Translations under genes and position numbers: made by a program | Assembly (NCBI GenBank): GCA_041725955.1 | Contig: JBGRQE010000007.1 | Span: 1-64,000, forward strand | Source: JBGRPZ01 sp041725955 | Lineage (GTDB): Bacteria; Bacteroidota; Bacteroidia; Bacteroidales; JBGRPZ01 | Direction: 5' to 3' | Length of the DNA stretch: 64,000 nt | Notes under the pieces: model-generated | What the model was told of the DNA's origin: nothing | What the model saw: only the letters and a program-made list of their open reading frames with translations | The model's database searches: none | Shown: in pieces, positions 18,046 through 27,106 of the stretch | Layout: every line of letters starts with the position of its first letter | How positions within the stretch are numbered: position 1 is the first letter of the stretch

Positions 18046-18434
18046 TTTAGCCATACTCTTCAGTACTAAATTGAACTATGACACACTACCTCTCGTATTT
18101 GTAAGAAACTACTTTTAAAAATAATATCTCATTTTTTTTGATATATATTTGTATCGTCTTAAATACCTTAGTAACTGTTATTAACATAATTAGAAAGTCA
18201 ATAGAAGAACAAACAAATTCGTAAACGAAAATTTCAGTACAAGAAATTTATATTTTATCAGTTTTTAAGCTATAAACATGAGCAAAAGCTATAGCAATTA
18301 AGCTTTTTACCTTGTAGATATGTTTTAAATGAGTGTATTCTATAAAGTCAGCTTTAATAAGCATTGTAAGCTTGCTTTTTGGCCAAGGTAGGTAATAAAT
18401 GTAATCGGTTAAGGTATTGATTGTACTATTATAA
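18046..18434. other. AT-rich intergenic region upstream of the nhaA repeat array
   Basis: No ORF above about 20 codons was found. Short imperfect inverted repeats around AAGCTATA (18267-18292) and AAGC/GCTT (18359-18376) were seen. A TATATTTG -7-like string (18144-18151) has no matching -33 element. Confidence 0.3.
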
Positions 18435-18578
18435 CCTAGGAGGTTTTTACCAAATACCTAGGAGGTTTTTACCAAATACCTAGGAGGTTTTTACCAAATA
18501 CCTAGGAGGTTTTCATCAAATACCTAGGAGATTTTTACCAAATACCTAGGAGGTTTTCATCAAATACCTAGGAGGTTT
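18435..18578 (+). repeat. Array of six and a half 22-bp tandem repeats upstream of nhaA
   Basis: Units start at 18435, 18457, 18479, 18501, 18523, 18545 and 18567 (the last truncated to 12 nt). The first three are identical; units 4 and 6 share a two-base change and unit 5 has one change. Each junction contains the dyad ACCT-N3-AGGT (ACCTAGGAGGT), an AvrII-type CCTAGG, and on the plus strand AGGAGGT, complementary to the anti-Shine-Dalgarno end of 16S rRNA. The array ends 114 nt before nhaA. It may be a cluster of protein sites or act in RNA. Confidence 0.9.
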
Positions 18579-18692
18579 AGGTCTAATTAAGGGTAAAGAG
18601 TGACCATTAAGAGTAAGAGTGATAACAATAGTTACTATGTAGCTAATATTATTGACGTATACTTAGAACGAAAATATAACAAATCATAAATT

Positions 18693-19985
18693 ATGGTTGA
18701 AAGAATATTTATTACGCCTTTTCAAAAGTTCGCAAAAGTTGAAAGTCTAAGTGGCTTTCTATTATTTTTGGCAACTATTATTGCATTGATTTGGGCAAAC
18801 TCTCCGCTACAAGATTATTACCATTCATTATGGCAGCATAAAGTTGGATTTACCACTGGTAACTTTGCACTATACAAACCATTAATACTATGGATTAACG
18901 ATGGTTTAATGGCTATTTTTTTCTTCTTAATTGGATTGGAACTGAAACGTGAGCTTATGATAGGAGAATTAGACACCTTACGTAAAGCTGCATTTCCATT
19001 ATTCGCTGCAATTGGAGGAATTTTATTTCCAGTGGGTTTATTCATTTTTTTAAACAAAAATCCTGAAACAATAAGTGGATGGGGAATGCCAATGGCTGCT
19101 GATATTGCATTTTCTCTGGCAATATTGAACATTCTTGGAAAAAGAATTCCTGTAAGTTTAAAAGTATTTTTAACTGCATTTGCAATTATCGATGATATAG
19201 GGGCAGTTTTGGTTATTGCTATATTTTACAGCACAGGAATTGAATGGTCGATGATAGTTTTAGCCGCTATTCCTTTACTAATATTAGCATGGTTGTCATA
19301 CAAACGTATTCATTCAAAGTATTTATTTCTGATTTTGGGTATAATCGTTTGGTTCTTATTTTTAAAATCTGGAATCCACCCAACTGTTGCAGGTATATTA
19401 CTAGCTTTTACAGTTCCCTTAAGACAAAAAATTGATGTTAAAGCCTATGCAAATAAACTGAAGTATATCTCCGATTCTTTTAGGAATGAACAAGATCATT
19501 CATCTTTCATTCTATCCAAAAAGCAAATTGCCCAAATTGATGACCTAGAGGAAATATCTGATGATGTTCAATCTCCTCTTCAACAACTCGAACATCGTTT
19601 GCACAATTGGGTGGCCTATTTTATCGTACCTCTTTTTGCGCTGGCCAATGCAGGGGTAAGTATAAATGCCAACATGAATATTGAATTTCCACTTATAATA
19701 AATACGGCTATATGTTTAATTGTCGGGAATTTTGTTGGTGTTACACTATTCTCTTATCTGAGTTTACGGTTAAAAATAACCCAATTACCACAAAATGTAG
19801 TGTTTCCACATATTCTTGGCATTGGATTTTTAGCCGGTGTTGGATTTACTATGTCTATTTTTATCGCAAATCTTGCTTATGCTTCAAATCCAGTCTACAT
19901 TGATTCAGCTAAAATCGGAATTTTACTCGGTTCGATTATCTCTGGAGCATCTGGTTTTCTTATACTTCGCTTATTTAAATCTTAA
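18693..19985 (+). CDS. nhaA: Na+/H+ antiporter NhaA
   Basis: 430 residues, an inner-membrane secondary transporter that expels Na+ in exchange for H+. Family signatures are clear: LIWANSPLQDYYHSLW near the N-terminus, NDGLMAIFFFLIGLELKREL, PMAADIAFSLAILNILG, and the ion-binding aspartate pair in AFAIIDDIGAVLVIAIFY, plus late helices GNFVGVTLFSYLSL and GVGFTMSIFIANLA. About 11-12 transmembrane segments are visible. A hydrophilic loop (about residues 255-300) includes an acidic stretch longer than in the E. coli protein. It is consistent with a marine or saline habitat. It is preceded by a striking 22-bp repeat array. Confidence 0.96.
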   Translation: MVERIFITPFQKFAKVESLSGFLLFLATIIALIWANSPLQDYYHSLWQHKVGFTTGNFALYKPLILWINDGLMAIFFFLIGLELKRELMIGELDTLRKAAFPLFAAIGGILFPVGLFIFLNKNPETISGWGMPMAADIAFSLAILNILGKRIPVSLKVFLTAFAIIDDIGAVLVIAIFYSTGIEWSMIVLAAIPLLILAWLSYKRIHSKYLFLILGIIVWFLFLKSGIHPTVAGILLAFTVPLRQKIDVKAYANKLKYISDSFRNEQDHSSFILSKKQIAQIDDLEEISDDVQSPLQQLEHRLHNWVAYFIVPLFALANAGVSINANMNIEFPLIINTAICLIVGNFVGVTLFSYLSLRLKITQLPQNVVFPHILGIGFLAGVGFTMSIFIANLAYASNPVYIDSAKIGILLGSIISGASGFLILRLFKS

Positions 19986-20103
19986 AAAAACGAACTCAGT
20001 ATTCGCATAAGCTCATTGAAGAGTATAATGAAGAAGCAATGAAGCGAATTGATATGATAACTAATAATTTTTGATTGGAAATCTTAAATTCCATATATGA
20101 TAC

Positions 20104-20135
20104 AAAAAAAAGGAGGCTATTGCCTCCTTTTTTAT
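20104..20135 (-). terminator. Bidirectional terminator between nhaA and the lanthipeptide-like gene
   Basis: GGAGGC (20112-20117) / GCCTCC (20122-20127) with a TATT loop, extended by six A-T pairs. T runs are present on both strands. It lies 25 nt past the stop of the minus-strand peptide gene and about 120 nt past nhaA. Confidence 0.9.
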
Positions 20136-20159
20136 ATTCATATTTCTATAAGAAAATTC

Positions 20160-20327
20160 TTAACAACAATTAGATAGTTTTGTAGGTAAAATACAACCTG
20201 CCCAACAACTATGACAACCTGATTCGTTATCAGATCTTTGATTAGAAGAAGTTCTATTAGAATCTAATGAAATAATTGTAGATTTTGATAAATCTAAAGG
20301 ACGAATACTTTGTTTTTGGGATTTCAT
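20160..20327 (-). CDS. Lanthipeptide-like RiPP precursor peptide (55 aa)
   Basis: An ORF too short for most gene finders: ATG at 20327, TAA at 20160-20162, 55 residues. The leader carries LDLSKSTIISLDS (residues 11-23), which fits the LxLxKxTIxxL motif of class I lanthipeptide leaders common in Bacteroidota. The C-terminal core after Gly37 has five Cys (38, 41, 45, 54, 55) with Ser40, Thr49 and Ser52, as expected for thioether or disulfide rings. It is an isolated unit closed by a perfect terminator on its strand. No LanB/LanC, protease or transporter gene lies in the window, so the modification enzymes would have to be elsewhere. An unmodified Cys-rich peptide or another RiPP class remains possible. 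Confidence 0.65.
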   Translation of the reverse strand: MKSQKQSIRPLDLSKSTIISLDSNRTSSNQRSDNESGCHSCWAGCILPTKLSNCC

Positions 20328-20790
20328 CTTTTCACAGTCTTTAGGTTTAATACACGTTCAATGGGGTGAACATATACTAAATTGAGTTAGTAAATTAGTT
20401 TTTCGATCCAATTACTAAACTTTAGAAACTTAAACGGTACTTTTTAAAAGACCTAACTCCTAAAATTCAGCTTTACTTCGTTTGCTCTCTTTATGTATGT
20501 AAAACTATTATAAACAAGCCCTTATTTTATTTTAGTTTATTTTTTTCCCTTTACCAGTCACCAACAAAACACTTAACACATTAATCAACAATCAATTAAG
20601 TCGACGATTTAAATTGTATTTTTTTCAAACAAAAATCAAAAATAAATCGTTTTTCACAAAAAAGACCTTTAATTCAATCCTATAACACTAACTCAGTTTA
20701 AATTAAAAACAAATTAAATTCTTTCTTAAATTTGTCCTCAAATGCTACTGTACTTTAAAATACAGAAGGGGAAACAAAATTTTAATAATT
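20328..20790. other. Divergent intergenic region between the RiPP-like gene and the SDR gene
   Basis: 463 nt without further genes. A small dyad GTTCA-N6-TGAAC (20356-20371) sits 29 nt upstream of the peptide start and may be an operator. A plus-strand -7 element TAAATTTG (20727-20734) precedes the SDR gene, without a clear -33 box. An 8-bp inverted repeat ACGATTTA / TAAATCGT spans about 20604-20650. Confidence 0.4.
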
Positions 20791-21549
20791 ATGGGTAAAA
20801 CAATTTTAATCACAGGAGCAACCAGTGGTATTGGAACAGCATGTACAGAAATTTTTGCTAACTCAAAAAATCGCCTCATTCTAACAGGCAGGCGTAAAGA
20901 CAGATTAGAAAAGATAAAAAAAGATCTTGAAGCAAAAGATATACCATGTAAAACCCTTTGTTTTGATATTCAAAACAAAGAAGAAGTTTTTTCCGCTATA
21001 GACCAATTACCTGATAATTGGAAAGAAATTGATATCTTAGTAAATAATGCAGGATTAAGCTTAGGTTTAGATCCTATCCAAAATGGTGATATTTCTGACT
21101 GGGAAACTATGATTGATACCAACGTAAAAGGTCTCCTATATATATCTAGAAAAATATCTCCTCTTATGATCGAAAGAAAACAAGGACATATCATCAATAT
21201 TGGAAGTATTGCAGGAAAAGAAGTTTATCCTAACGGAAATGTATACTGTGCAACTAAACATGCTGTTGATGCTATTACAAAAGCTCTGAGAGCCGACTTA
21301 TTGCCTTATGGAATTAGAGTCACTCAAATTGCTCCAGGTGCAGTAGAAACCGAATTCTCGATTGTACGCTTTCATGGAGATAAAAATCGTGCCGATCAGG
21401 TATATAATGGTTTCACTCCACTCACAGGAAAAGACATTGCTACAACTGTAAAATTTGTTGCTGATTTACCAAATCATGTAAATGTTAATGATATGGTTGT
21501 AATGCCTGTAGCACAAGCTAGTTCGCAGTTGTTTAACAAAAACAGTTAA
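20791..21549 (+). CDS. NADP-dependent short-chain dehydrogenase (YdfG-like)
   Basis: 252 residues, a classical SDR. TGATSGIG binds the dinucleotide, TGRRKDR suggests NADP preference, NNAG is present, and the catalytic set is Asn (TNVKG), Ser (NIGSIAG), Tyr and Lys (YCATK). The pattern fits the YdfG group of 3-hydroxy-acid/L-allo-threonine dehydrogenases; exact substrate unproven. Cytoplasmic. It lies just upstream of the first acyl-CoA synthetase gene (gap about 25 nt), so the two are probably co-transcribed. Confidence 0.88.
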   Translation: MGKTILITGATSGIGTACTEIFANSKNRLILTGRRKDRLEKIKKDLEAKDIPCKTLCFDIQNKEEVFSAIDQLPDNWKEIDILVNNAGLSLGLDPIQNGDISDWETMIDTNVKGLLYISRKISPLMIERKQGHIINIGSIAGKEVYPNGNVYCATKHAVDAITKALRADLLPYGIRVTQIAPGAVETEFSIVRFHGDKNRADQVYNGFTPLTGKDIATTVKFVADLPNHVNVNDMVVMPVAQASSQLFNKNS

Positions 21550-21572
21550 ATAAATCATGTCCTCTTAAATTT

Positions 21573-23351
21573 TTGATTGTGGAAAATGTTTCAAGACTCT
21601 TTGATTTGTTGATTAATTACAAGAAAAAGTATCAACCAAAAAAAGATGTGGTAGCAGGAAAAATAAAAGGACAGTGGGTCTACTACAATATTGATCAACT
21701 GATAGAAAATATAAATTCATTAAGTAAAGCCCTTCTCGATTTAGGAATTAATAAAGGAGATCGTGTTGCTACAGTAGTACACAATTCTCCAGAATGGAAT
21801 ATTATTGATTTTAGCATTATGCAAATTGGGGCGATACACGTTCCCATATATCCAACTTCGAGTAAAGACGATTTTGAGTTTATTTTAAACGATTGCAAAG
21901 CAAGAGTCCTTTTTATTGCTGGAAATGAAGTAATAGACAGAATTGGTAATTTATCGAAAAACATCCCCTCTATACAAAAAGTATTTAGCATTCAACCAGA
22001 TAACAAACAAGATGATTTTTACCAAATTCTTAGAAATACTACAGAAGAAACCACACTCCACAAAATTCACAATTTATCAAAAACGATAAGGACTGATGAT
22101 ATTGCCAGTATAATTTACACTTCTGGAACTACAGGAAATCCAAAAGGAGTAATGCTAACACATAATAATATAGTTAGCAACTTTAAGGCTGTATCATACA
22201 TACCAACATTTGGAGAGAATGGAAAAGCTTTAAGTTTTTTACCATTATGTCATATGTATGAAAGAATGCTTAATTACTTATATTTTTACTTGGGAATTTC
22301 TATTTATTATGCGGAAAATCTGGGAACAATATCTCAAAATATTCAAGAGGTAAAACCTGATATGATGACGGCAGTTCCCAGATTTTTGGAAAAGGTATAT
22401 GAAAAGATCAAACACAAATCTTTGGACCTACAAAAATTCAAGAAGAAAATTTTTGATTACTCCATTTCTATTGCCGAACAATATCATCCAGAAAAAGAAA
22501 AAAACATCAGCCTTTATCGTTTGAAATTAATTATTTCCAGAAAATTAGTTTTTAATAAATGGAAAAAAGCCCTTGGAGGGAATTTTAAAATAATTGTCTC
22601 TGGCGGTGCTGCATTAAATGAAGAGTTGGCTAAAATATTTTGGGCTGCGGGTATCCCTATTTTTGAAGGTTATGGACTTACAGAAACTTCTCCTGTAATT
22701 GCTGTAACAGATAATAATGAAAAAGGTATTACTTATGGAACTGTTGGACCTCCAATTAAAGGAACACAAGTAAAAATTGCAGATGATGGAGAAATCATTT
22801 GTTCTGGGCCAAATGTCATGGTGGGATACTATAACAATAAAGAAAAAACACAAGAAGTAATCGATAAAGATGGATGGTTTCACACTGGTGATATTGGAGA
22901 ATTCAATTCAAAAGGACACTTGAAGATTACTGGGCGAAAAAAAGAAATTTTCAAAACTTCTTTAGGAAAATATATAGCCCCTGTTCCCATCGAAAATCAT
23001 TTAAAAACATCTCCCTTTATCGAAAATGTTCTGGTTGTTGGGGAAAATCAAAAATTTGCTTCCGCAATTATTGTCCCCAACTTTCAATACTTAAAAGAAT
23101 GGTGTAAAAGAAATCATATCCCTTATAAAAAATCAGAGGACATTTTAATAAATAAAGAGGTTAGATATAGGGTGAGATCCGAAATTGATGATCTCAATCA
23201 AAAACTTGGCAAAACTGAACAAATACACAAATACCGCTTTTGTAAAGATATCTGGAGCGTAGAATCAGGAGATTTAACGCCTACACTTAAACTAAAAAGG
23301 AATTTGGTACTAAAAAAATATTATAACCTAATTCAGGAAATATATAATTGA
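21573..23351 (+). CDS. Long-chain acyl-CoA synthetase (AMP-forming), copy 1
   Basis: 592 residues of the ANL superfamily, which activates fatty acids with ATP and CoA through an acyl-AMP. Seen are the P-loop-like A3 motif YTSGTTGNPKGVMLTH, the A5 motif GYGLTETSP, WFHTGDIGEF (A7) and ITGRKKEIFKTSLGKYIAP (A8-A10, catalytic Lys region). No ATG is available in frame near the start: TTG at 21573 or GTG at 21579 must be used, and alignment with the paralogue downstream slightly favours the GTG. A homologous copy follows at 23542, so the pair arose by tandem duplication. Probably membrane-peripheral. Confidence 0.88.
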   Translation: MIVENVSRLFDLLINYKKKYQPKKDVVAGKIKGQWVYYNIDQLIENINSLSKALLDLGINKGDRVATVVHNSPEWNIIDFSIMQIGAIHVPIYPTSSKDDFEFILNDCKARVLFIAGNEVIDRIGNLSKNIPSIQKVFSIQPDNKQDDFYQILRNTTEETTLHKIHNLSKTIRTDDIASIIYTSGTTGNPKGVMLTHNNIVSNFKAVSYIPTFGENGKALSFLPLCHMYERMLNYLYFYLGISIYYAENLGTISQNIQEVKPDMMTAVPRFLEKVYEKIKHKSLDLQKFKKKIFDYSISIAEQYHPEKEKNISLYRLKLIISRKLVFNKWKKALGGNFKIIVSGGAALNEELAKIFWAAGIPIFEGYGLTETSPVIAVTDNNEKGITYGTVGPPIKGTQVKIADDGEIICSGPNVMVGYYNNKEKTQEVIDKDGWFHTGDIGEFNSKGHLKITGRKKEIFKTSLGKYIAPVPIENHLKTSPFIENVLVVGENQKFASAIIVPNFQYLKEWCKRNHIPYKKSEDILINKEVRYRVRSEIDDLNQKLGKTEQIHKYRFCKDIWSVESGDLTPTLKLKRNLVLKKYYNLIQEIYN

Positions 23352-23499
23352 GTTTAACAAAAACAGCTATTTCCACTTATTTTTTAGGTCCGATAATTAC
23401 ATGTTTTTTCAATTGCCCAAAAGGATTAAACCCTTTTTAATGTCAAAATTAAATCTTAATTACAAATAAGTTATTACACAATAAGCAACTTAAATTAAC

Positions 23500-23527
23500 A
23501 TCAAGGCAGGATTCTATTAACCTTGAT
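23500..23527 (+). promoter_or_regulatory. Hairpin in the leader of the second acyl-CoA synthetase
   Basis: ATCAAGG (23500-23506) pairs with CCTTGAT (23521-23527), ending 14 nt before the ATG, with no T run. It could affect translation or mRNA stability between the two paralogues. Confidence 0.4.
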
Positions 23528-23541
23528 AATGGATAAATAGT

Positions 23542-25302
23542 ATGAAACGAATATTTGATTTATTGCCTCATATTAAAAGGAATTATAACGAAGTAGATAC
23601 AGTTCTTGCAGGGAAAGAAGATGGGAAATGGGTCAAATACAATATTGATCAATATATTACAATCACCAACTCAATAAGCTTTGGGCTTTTGAAACTAGGT
23701 ATACAAAAGGGTGATAAAATCGCTACTATTTCCAACAATCGTCCAGAATGGAACTTTTTAGATATAGCTATTCAACAAGTTGGCGCTATTCATGTTCCAA
23801 TTTATCCAACAATAAGCGATTCTGATTATAGGTATATATTAAATCACGCAGAAGTAAAATATGGTTTTGTAGCAGGAAAAGAATTACTTAAACGTATAGA
23901 ACACATTATCCCTGAAATAAAATCTCTTCAAGGAATCTATACTTTTAAACATATTGACAATGTTCCTCACCTAAATGAATTGATTGAACTTGGAAACAAG
24001 AATCAGCAAAAGGAAAAACTAGAAAGAGCAAAAGGATCTGTTTCAGAAGATGATATTTCGACAATGATCTATACCTCTGGAACAACAGGTTTTCCTAAAG
24101 GAGTAATGCTTTCTCATAAAAACATATTAAGCAATGTAGAAGGACTTCAACCCGTATCTCCTACTCTTGCAGGCGATAAGGTAATTAGTTATTTACCGCT
24201 ATGTCATATTTATGAACGCACTCTAAACTTGATGTTTCAATCTATGGGCTGTACCGTTTATTATGCTGAAAATTTAGCTCGCATAGTAGATAATATGCAA
24301 GAAATAAAACCTCATGCAATGGCTACAGTTCCTCGATTATTAGAGAAAATATATGATCGTATAATCATGAAGGGAAGAAAATTAACTGGGATTAAAAAAG
24401 TTCTTTTCTTCTGGGCAGTCAACCTGGGGTTAAAATATGAATTCTATGGAAAAAATGGCTCTTTTTATGAATTACAATTAAAACTTGCCCGAAAGCTTGT
24501 TTTCAATAAATGGAAAATTGTTATGGGTGGCGAATTTAAAGTAATTGTTTCTGGAGGAGCTGCATTACAACCCAGATTGATGCGAATATTCAATGCTGCG
24601 GGTATTCCTTTAGTTTCGGGTTATGGACTTTCCGAGCATTCACCTGTAGTTTCAACCACTACCCTTGCTGATGGAGAACAGCGAATAGGCAGTGTAGGAT
24701 TGGCTCTAAAAAATGTAAATATAAAAATTGGAGATGATGGTGAGATATTGGTAAAAAGTTCTTCTGTGATGAAAGGATATTACAAATCACCAGAGCAAAC
24801 CAATGAAGTAATTTCTAAAGACGGGTGGTTACACACTGGCGATATAGGCATGTTGGAAGATGATAAATTTCTTAAAATCACAGGCCGGAAAAAGGAAATA
24901 TTTAAAACTTCTAATGGAAAATACATAAGTCCTGTATTACTTGAAAATAAACTTAAAGAATCTCCTTTTATTGATTCTCTGGTAGTTTTGGGAGAGAATC
25001 AAAAATTTGCAGCAGCTCTTATCACTCCAAATTTTGACCACTTAAAATCATGGTGTAAAATAAAAAATATACCATATACTAATAATCAAGAAATGGTTTT
25101 AAATAAATCGATAATAATGAGATTCAAAAAAGAAGTTGACCATTATAATAAGACGTTTGGAGCCACAGAAAAAATAAACAGATTTAAATTATTAAATAAT
25201 GAATGGACAATTAAATCGGGAGAACTAACTCCAAATTTAAAACTCCGTCGTGACTTTATAATGAAAAAATATAAAGAAGAAGTCTTTGGCTTATTCAGCT
25301 AA
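23542..25302 (+). CDS. Long-chain acyl-CoA synthetase (AMP-forming), copy 2
   Basis: 586 residues, a paralogue of the upstream enzyme with the same domain order. Motifs: YTSGTTGFPKGVMLSH (A3), GYGLSEHSP (A5, with Ser where Thr is usual), WLHTGDIG (A7) and ITGRKKEIFKTSNGKYISP (A8-A10). All catalytic regions are intact. The two copies differ throughout, including the acyl-pocket region (about 240-330), so distinct chain-length preference is plausible. It has a separate 190-nt leader and its own terminator. Confidence 0.88.
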   Translation: MKRIFDLLPHIKRNYNEVDTVLAGKEDGKWVKYNIDQYITITNSISFGLLKLGIQKGDKIATISNNRPEWNFLDIAIQQVGAIHVPIYPTISDSDYRYILNHAEVKYGFVAGKELLKRIEHIIPEIKSLQGIYTFKHIDNVPHLNELIELGNKNQQKEKLERAKGSVSEDDISTMIYTSGTTGFPKGVMLSHKNILSNVEGLQPVSPTLAGDKVISYLPLCHIYERTLNLMFQSMGCTVYYAENLARIVDNMQEIKPHAMATVPRLLEKIYDRIIMKGRKLTGIKKVLFFWAVNLGLKYEFYGKNGSFYELQLKLARKLVFNKWKIVMGGEFKVIVSGGAALQPRLMRIFNAAGIPLVSGYGLSEHSPVVSTTTLADGEQRIGSVGLALKNVNIKIGDDGEILVKSSSVMKGYYKSPEQTNEVISKDGWLHTGDIGMLEDDKFLKITGRKKEIFKTSNGKYISPVLLENKLKESPFIDSLVVLGENQKFAAALITPNFDHLKSWCKIKNIPYTNNQEMVLNKSIIMRFKKEVDHYNKTFGATEKINRFKLLNNEWTIKSGELTPNLKLRRDFIMKKYKEEVFGLFS

Positions 25303-25312
25303 AATTTAATAA

Positions 25313-25347
25313 GGAGCACGGATTTCTAAGTCCTTGCTCTTTTATTT
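25313..25347 (+). terminator. Terminator of the acyl-CoA synthetase region
   Basis: GAGCA-C-GGA (25314-25322) pairs with TCC-T-TGCTC (25331-25339) with one internal mismatch, then TTTTATTT. Confidence 0.8.
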
Positions 25348-25620
25348 ACCCTCCATCAAAAAATAGCATTTTATAATTAGATCGACTTCAATACAAAAGC
25401 AAATTCACTAAGCCTTAGCAAATAACTTATCGCCAATATCAAATATAAGTTATTATATATAATCTAGAAAGAATTCAAGGAAAAGGGAAAGCTGTTTTTA
25501 ATTGAAAACTTGGGAAGACAATCTATTTCTCATACCTTTGTTATGCTCGCAAAGACACGTTTTCAGAAAAGATTTATAAAAGGATGATCCACAAGTATTC
25601 ATTAATTCAAAATTAATTGC
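25348..25620. other. Intergenic region with an AT-rich hairpin
   Basis: Contains a perfect 10-bp inverted repeat AATAACTTAT (25421-25430) / ATAAGTTATT (25445-25454) and a small CTTTG/CAAAG hairpin near 25535. No convincing gene or promoter. Confidence 0.35.
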
Positions 25621-27105
25621 ATGAAAAAAGTCTACTATTACACAATCAATTTATTATTATTTATTTTTCTTCTAACAGACTTTGCATTTCCTCAGCATAT
25701 TTTAAGAAAAGAAATTCCTGCTCCCCAAAACGTAGATTTATTCAGATTGCAAAATTGCAACAATCATGGTTTCTTACTGATTTTTCCTACCCCCAATTTC
25801 ATAAATGAGAACTACCAGGTTTGGAAGTTTTACCAGATCGATACAGCCTTTAATGAAAGAGTAAATAAAAAGGTACATATTCCTGCAGGATTAGATCTTC
25901 AGGTTACCAATCAAAATAGAAACCAAACTACTCTGGTTTTCAAACAAAAAAAGCAATCCAGCCATAATTTCATTATCGTAAAATGGGATAATTTAAATGG
26001 GAGTTATGATACTCTTAGCTTTACTGGACCAAAAAAATCAAAGCCATATAAACTCATATCAAATGAAGATACTGGAATTATTCTTACAGAAAATTCCAAC
26101 CATTATAATCATATACTCTATTATGATTTTAAGAATAGGGAAATAAAAAAATACAACATATCAATTAGAGATATTAATCTGTGTGTTCCAGATATTATAC
26201 TAAATCCAGAAGACAATACTTATACTGCAATTGTTCAGGAATTTAACGGAAAAAGATGGTACTCAAATCATCTTATTGAATTTAACCCTACTTCCGATTT
26301 TAAAGAAGTACAATTTATTAGCGAACCTCTAAATCGCTTAAATTTTCCTCTAAACATGAAGCTTCATAAATTACCCAACCAAACCTATTGTATTTCTGGC
26401 TTATATGGAGATGTTCGTGCAAGACATAGAACTGCAAAAAAGATAAAATCTTTAAAAGCTGATGGTGTTTATTTTTTTAAAATAAACAATGAGAAACAAA
26501 ACAGTCGATTCTATTCCTTTAAACAGAGGAAATCAAAAAAGAAAAATAAGCATTTTAAACAAAAAAGTATAAATCATATACTAAACCATTCCTATATAAA
26601 AAACAACCATTTATTTCTATTTACAGAAAGCTACTACCCTCAATACAAAACAATAACAAGAATGGATTATGATTATTTTGGTAGATTACAACCCCGTACA
26701 GAAAATATATTTGAAGGCTATAGATTTATACAAGGGAATAAATTTACTTTTGACACAAATGGACAACTTGAATATGTTGCAAAAATAGACTTATATAATA
26801 TCTTAAATCAAGAATTATATTCTCATATTTGTCATTACGAAAGTCCTGAAGACGAAACAATGGCTTATATGCATGAATCAAGCATAGCAAGTTGTATTTA
26901 CAATAAAGGAGAAGCTATATTTCCAATTGCTTACGACCCTTTACAAACAGGTAATAAAGGAGATATAATTACCAATCAAGAAAAGTTGAAAATTGAAAAT
27001 TGGTATGAAAATAATTTCCTGGTTTATGGGTATCAAAATATCCAAAACGAAACAAACTCAGCTTCTAGATTAGTATTTTTTGTTAGTAAAGTAGAATTAA
27101 AATAA
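25621..27105 (+). CDS. Exported protein of unknown function
   Basis: 494 residues, unrecognised. The N-terminus is a signal peptide (about 1-24, hydrophobic LLLFIFLLT, cleavage near FAFPQ). The rest is rich in beta strands with repeated W/Y-x-D turns, suggesting a propeller-like fold (for example KWDNLNGSYDTLSF, YYDFKNREIKKY). A very basic Lys-rich patch lies at about 296-325. It overlaps in transcription with the methyltransferase gene that begins 1 nt after its stop, so translation is probably coupled. Likely periplasmic or outer-membrane associated. Confidence 0.6.
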   Translation: MKKVYYYTINLLLFIFLLTDFAFPQHILRKEIPAPQNVDLFRLQNCNNHGFLLIFPTPNFINENYQVWKFYQIDTAFNERVNKKVHIPAGLDLQVTNQNRNQTTLVFKQKKQSSHNFIIVKWDNLNGSYDTLSFTGPKKSKPYKLISNEDTGIILTENSNHYNHILYYDFKNREIKKYNISIRDINLCVPDIILNPEDNTYTAIVQEFNGKRWYSNHLIEFNPTSDFKEVQFISEPLNRLNFPLNMKLHKLPNQTYCISGLYGDVRARHRTAKKIKSLKADGVYFFKINNEKQNSRFYSFKQRKSKKKNKHFKQKSINHILNHSYIKNNHLFLFTESYYPQYKTITRMDYDYFGRLQPRTENIFEGYRFIQGNKFTFDTNGQLEYVAKIDLYNILNQELYSHICHYESPEDETMAYMHESSIASCIYNKGEAIFPIAYDPLQTGNKGDIITNQEKLKIENWYENNFLVYGYQNIQNETNSASRLVFFVSKVELK

Positions 27106-27106
27106 A

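Noticed and set aside
18435..18578. CRISPR array
   Set aside because: Units are directly abutting with no unique spacers, and no cas genes are present.
20160..20327. Toxin of a toxin-antitoxin pair
   Set aside because: No partner gene or membrane-toxin pattern; the leader motif and Cys-rich core fit a RiPP precursor better.
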